This document shows, one piece after another, positions 61,568-64,000 of a DNA stretch of 64,000 nucleotides. Position numbers and translations under genes: made by a program. Source of the DNA: Edaphobacter lichenicola. Lineage in GTDB: Bacteria; Acidobacteriota; Terriglobia; Terriglobales; Acidobacteriaceae. The notes beneath the pieces were generated by a model that searched no databases, was not told the origin of the DNA, and was given only the letters and a program-made list of their open reading frames with translations. The DNA is taken from contig NZ_JACHDY010000001.1 of NCBI RefSeq assembly GCF_014201315.1, forward strand, positions 496,001 through 560,000. The letters are read 5' to 3'. Within the stretch, counting starts at the first letter, position 1. Each line of letters opens with the position of its first letter.

Positions 61568-62191
61568 CTAGCTCTTTGGGAAGTTTGGGTCCGCCTTCAC
61601 TTCATTAATCTGCTTGAGGTGACGCTCGCTGTGTGCCGCAATAAAGAGAACAAATTCATACCCATCCATTTTGCCCACCGGTCCATCCATCACGTGATCG
61701 CGCAGCCCAGACGTGGTCTTTAGATATTCCTCGGTCGTCGCGCGGCTCTCGAGAAAATGTTTCACGGATCCCTCTGGCGAACCATAGCGGTTGGTGGGGA
61801 CCAGTGGCCCTGGCGCCTGAGCCTTGTGACTGCGGTCAGGAACCATCGCCATCACCGCTTCGTCGGTCTTCGCTAGATCGCGTCCAGGCGGCCCCGAGGG
61901 CGAGACCATGACCTTTTTCTTCAGCAAGTTGTCGCGGATAAAGTCCTCCGACGCAGCGATGTGTTCCATGACCTGCGCCACAGACCAACGATCTGGGGCC
62001 GGTTTGAAGTTCCATTGCGCCTCGGAAAGCCCTCTGGTGGCTTCGAGGACATTCGCCTTTGTGGATTCCAGATAGTGTACTGCCCGGTCTCTTCCCGCCT
62101 TCGTTAGTTCTTGTGCTCCGGCGGCCACTGTCCCAGTCACCAAAAGCAACAGCAACGCGAAGATTGTCTCCGTCAGGGATTTGTTCCTCAT
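61568..62191 (-). CDS. DinB family protein with signal peptide
   Basis: The 207-residue protein has a signal peptide (TIFALLLLLVTGTVAAGA). The DinB four-helix bundle carries the usual His triad in WSVAQVMEHIAASE and AAHSERHLKQI. AGGAGA precedes the ATG at 62191; the upstream frame is longer. It lies between arsR and the AHSA1 gene on one strand and is probably part of that operon. Confidence 0.88.
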   Translation of the reverse strand: MRNKSLTETIFALLLLLVTGTVAAGAQELTKAGRDRAVHYLESTKANVLEATRGLSEAQWNFKPAPDRWSVAQVMEHIAASEDFIRDNLLKKKVMVSPSGPPGRDLAKTDEAVMAMVPDRSHKAQAPGPLVPTNRYGSPEGSVKHFLESRATTEEYLKTTSGLRDHVMDGPVGKMDGYEFVLFIAAHSERHLKQINEVKADPNFPKS

Positions 62192-62244
62192 TTCGGTTCT
62201 CCTTTTGTGCCATCGGATGCTTCTTGGTCTCAGAAACTTATCAT

Positions 62245-62598
62245 TCATACGAGCTCCCCTTTCTTCGTCTTCCTGGGTTTCAGTTCTTTGACTGCTTCTC
62301 GTTCGGCGGCTTCCTTAAACGCAAGGAGCGCTTGGTCCCAGAATCCCTCCAGCCACTTCCGCAGCGACTCTATGCCCCGTGTGTCGACTGCGTAGACCCG
62401 TCGCGTGCCCTCCGCATGAACAGTCACCAGCCGTGCCGTCTTGAGGATCTTCAGGTGCTGAGAGACTGCGGGGCGACTCACCTCCATCCCTTCGGCGATC
62501 TCGCCTACGGATCGTCCGCCGCCGCGCAGGCGCCTCAGCACCGCCCGCCGGGTAGGATCTCCCAAAGCATCGAGGGCTCGTTCTTCGTAAGTAATCAC
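62245..62598 (-). CDS. ArsR family transcriptional regulator
   Basis: The 117-residue winged-helix repressor: ALGDPTRRAVLRRL, recognition helix SRPAVSQHLKILKTARLV and wing TRRVYAVD. ArsR/AHSA1 pairs are common. The GTG start at 62598 lies within a 7-bp palindrome, which implies autoregulation. No metal cysteines are seen. Confidence 0.9.
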   Translation of the reverse strand: MITYEERALDALGDPTRRAVLRRLRGGGRSVGEIAEGMEVSRPAVSQHLKILKTARLVTVHAEGTRRVYAVDTRGIESLRKWLEGFWDQALLAFKEAAEREAVKELKPRKTKKGELV

Positions 62599-62603
62599 TT
62601 ACG
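62586..62603. promoter_or_regulatory. palindromic operator over arsR start
   Basis: CGTAAGT-AATC-ACTTACG, a perfect 7-bp inverted repeat with a 4-bp spacer, covers the GTG start of arsR. Confidence 0.6.
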
Positions 62604-62687
62604 GTAAGCTACTACTAACGGAAGTGGCTGTCAAGCTCGCAGTCTAGATGGCGTAGATCTCCTTCCTGCGTTCAACGCAGGCGAGAG

Positions 62688-63977
62688 TTATCTCTCGCGA
62701 CTCTTCAGATGTGGCGTGCAGGACTCTACGAATGGATTGACCAGGAAGGTGCCTGCGATGCCGGAGATAAGGATGGTTCCATCGGAGTTGAAGTGGGCGG
62801 AGCGGAACTCCTCTTCTGGAAGATCGTTGAGCCTCCTCCAGGTTTCGCCGCTGTCCTGGCTGGTGTAGACGCCTGTGAGCGAGGTGACGACCTCCCGGTT
62901 TGGCTTTGAGGGGTCGACCTCTATGCTGTAGGCTCGGACGTTTGAGCCGGTTTCGTCGGTGGTTCTATGCAGGAGAAATCTTGCGTTGGTGACTCTTCGA
63001 ACGGTGCCTGGGCCTGAAGGGTTGTACACTCCCCAGCAAGCAGCCAGATGGAGACCGCCGACGACACTCATCCCATGGATCGCCGAATCCGGGCCGACGC
63101 CCTCGATGCGACTCCACTTCATGGAGTGAAGGTTGAGCAGGTAGACCTGGTCCCCTGTTCCGAGATAGAGGAAGCCTGGGTTCAGTTTTTTGGGATCATC
63201 GAACTGAAGGGAGAGCAGATCCATCTCGGTTGGGAGATGAGGGATGGGCCCATCTTCGATCCATGAGCCATCGTTCTCTTTGTGGTAGCGGAGGAGCTGG
63301 GGCTCGAGGTCAAAGTAGCCATAACCGATGATGAGATGTTGTCCGTCGGGTGTGATCTCTACTACGTTTGCCCTTAGGGGGTCGTCCGCCTTCTTCGTAA
63401 TGGGCGTCTTAGGAGGCGTGTCGGGAACGCGCGGGCCTACGATCGGTTTAACCAACGCCTCAGATGGGCTTGATTGAGGAAATACTTGAAAGGCTCCCCG
63501 TTGCGTTGTGATTATAAAGTAGGTTGCGTCGGGAGAGATGATGAAGCCGTTACGCAGCCCCTCGCCGATTCGTGCATCGAAGTATCTGGAATCCACTCGT
63601 GCGACTTGAGTCCATGTCGCGCCGCCATTGGTTGACTTCGAGATGTACATGGCTCGATCCTGGGGCGGAAGTTTATTGCTCAGGTCCGCAGTGAGAGCCC
63701 ATATCAAGTCAGGATTGGCGGCCGGGTTGGGGTCGCTGGCTATGGCCTCGATAAAGTCGCTGGCAAACTGATGACTTCCCGGAAGGCTGGTTACTCGATG
63801 AACAAAGCAGCTGTCCATATTGTTCGCTGCATCGCCTTCGCTACGATCAGAGGATGACGGTGAGCTGGTGACGACGTGATTCAGAGTCAGAGCCTGTCCC
63901 TGCCCCGCGATGGGAAGCGCCATCAGCAGCAGTAGGGTTCTGCTGAGGGCGGCTCGATATGGGAGTGGGAGTGCCAT
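62688..63977 (-). CDS. secreted beta-propeller (sialidase/BNR-like) protein
   Basis: The 429-residue protein has an N-terminal signal (TLLLLMALPIAGQGQA). BNR-type Asp boxes are visible: SKSTNGGATWTQV and TSQDSGETWRRL. Strands of the type NGFIISPDATYFIITT, GFLYLGTGDQVYLLN and SIEVDPSKPNREVV support a propeller. Ligand or activity is unknown. Confidence 0.82.
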   Translation of the reverse strand: MALPLPYRAALSRTLLLLMALPIAGQGQALTLNHVVTSSPSSSDRSEGDAANNMDSCFVHRVTSLPGSHQFASDFIEAIASDPNPAANPDLIWALTADLSNKLPPQDRAMYISKSTNGGATWTQVARVDSRYFDARIGEGLRNGFIISPDATYFIITTQRGAFQVFPQSSPSEALVKPIVGPRVPDTPPKTPITKKADDPLRANVVEITPDGQHLIIGYGYFDLEPQLLRYHKENDGSWIEDGPIPHLPTEMDLLSLQFDDPKKLNPGFLYLGTGDQVYLLNLHSMKWSRIEGVGPDSAIHGMSVVGGLHLAACWGVYNPSGPGTVRRVTNARFLLHRTTDETGSNVRAYSIEVDPSKPNREVVTSLTGVYTSQDSGETWRRLNDLPEEEFRSAHFNSDGTILISGIAGTFLVNPFVESCTPHLKSRER

Positions 63978-64000
63978 AACCAGAACACTTTCGACGCGCT

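Overview
The window looks like a chromosome segment of a soil Acidobacterium (order Terriglobales, of the Granulicella/Terriglobus/Edaphobacter type). The basis is inference from gene content: a hopanoid cluster, HTH-TPR regulators with a TolB-like domain, a PEP-CTERM protein, a formylglycine sulfatase with a Tat signal, a large lectin/chitobiase-like wall protein, moderately high GC, and a family of short hairpin repeats. No rRNA or tRNA gene and no CRISPR array was seen.

Layout. 1-6231: hopanoid lipid operon: squalene-hopene cyclase (cut by the window edge), HpnH, an unknown small protein, HpnA, HpnG and a zinc alcohol dehydrogenase. 6228-10641: two-component pair with a sigma-54 response regulator and a PDZ-7TM-GAF-PAS histidine kinase. 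10934-14730: small hydrolases, an M20 peptidase, a YdcF-like protein. 14804-21969: housekeeping (dnaE, accA, a CPBP protease, a zinc-ribbon protein). 22187-29431: accessory genes separated by a dispersed hairpin repeat, including an amidinotransferase-fold protein that lacks its catalytic Cys, a sulfatase and pyrF. 29721-35578: HTH-TPR regulator, htpG, a Gly/Pro-rich secreted protein, ArsR and an SDR. 35691-38622: rearranged segment with a partly duplicated cupin leader and a frameshifted SDR. 38797-44311: thiD, thiS, glycosyltransferases, an acyltransferase. 44697-53360: mostly decayed or accessory DNA (three gene remnants, an IS110 remnant and an ISNCY remnant), a 1331-residue lectin-type wall protein, and a MarR-controlled oxidoreductase set.

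The main discovery is an apparently complete Tn7-like transposon at exactly 53429-61037 (7,609 bp). Its ends form a 31-bp inverted repeat (26/31 identical, starting TGT). It is flanked by a perfect 5-bp duplication, ACGGG. It carries tnsA-tnsB-tnsC-tniQ, a zinc-ribbon gene whose ribosome site lies in the end of tniQ, a DUF262 plus HEPN pair (likely defence cargo), and a divergent winged-helix gene next to the right end. It landed four codons before the stop of an AHSA1/SRPBCC gene. Joining the two flanks through the duplication rebuilds the native end of that protein, which fixes the boundaries independently. No Cas gene and no second TniQ is present, so how it chooses targets is open.

61038-63977: the host ArsR-DinB-AHSA1 operon, with a palindrome over the arsR start, then a secreted beta-propeller protein.
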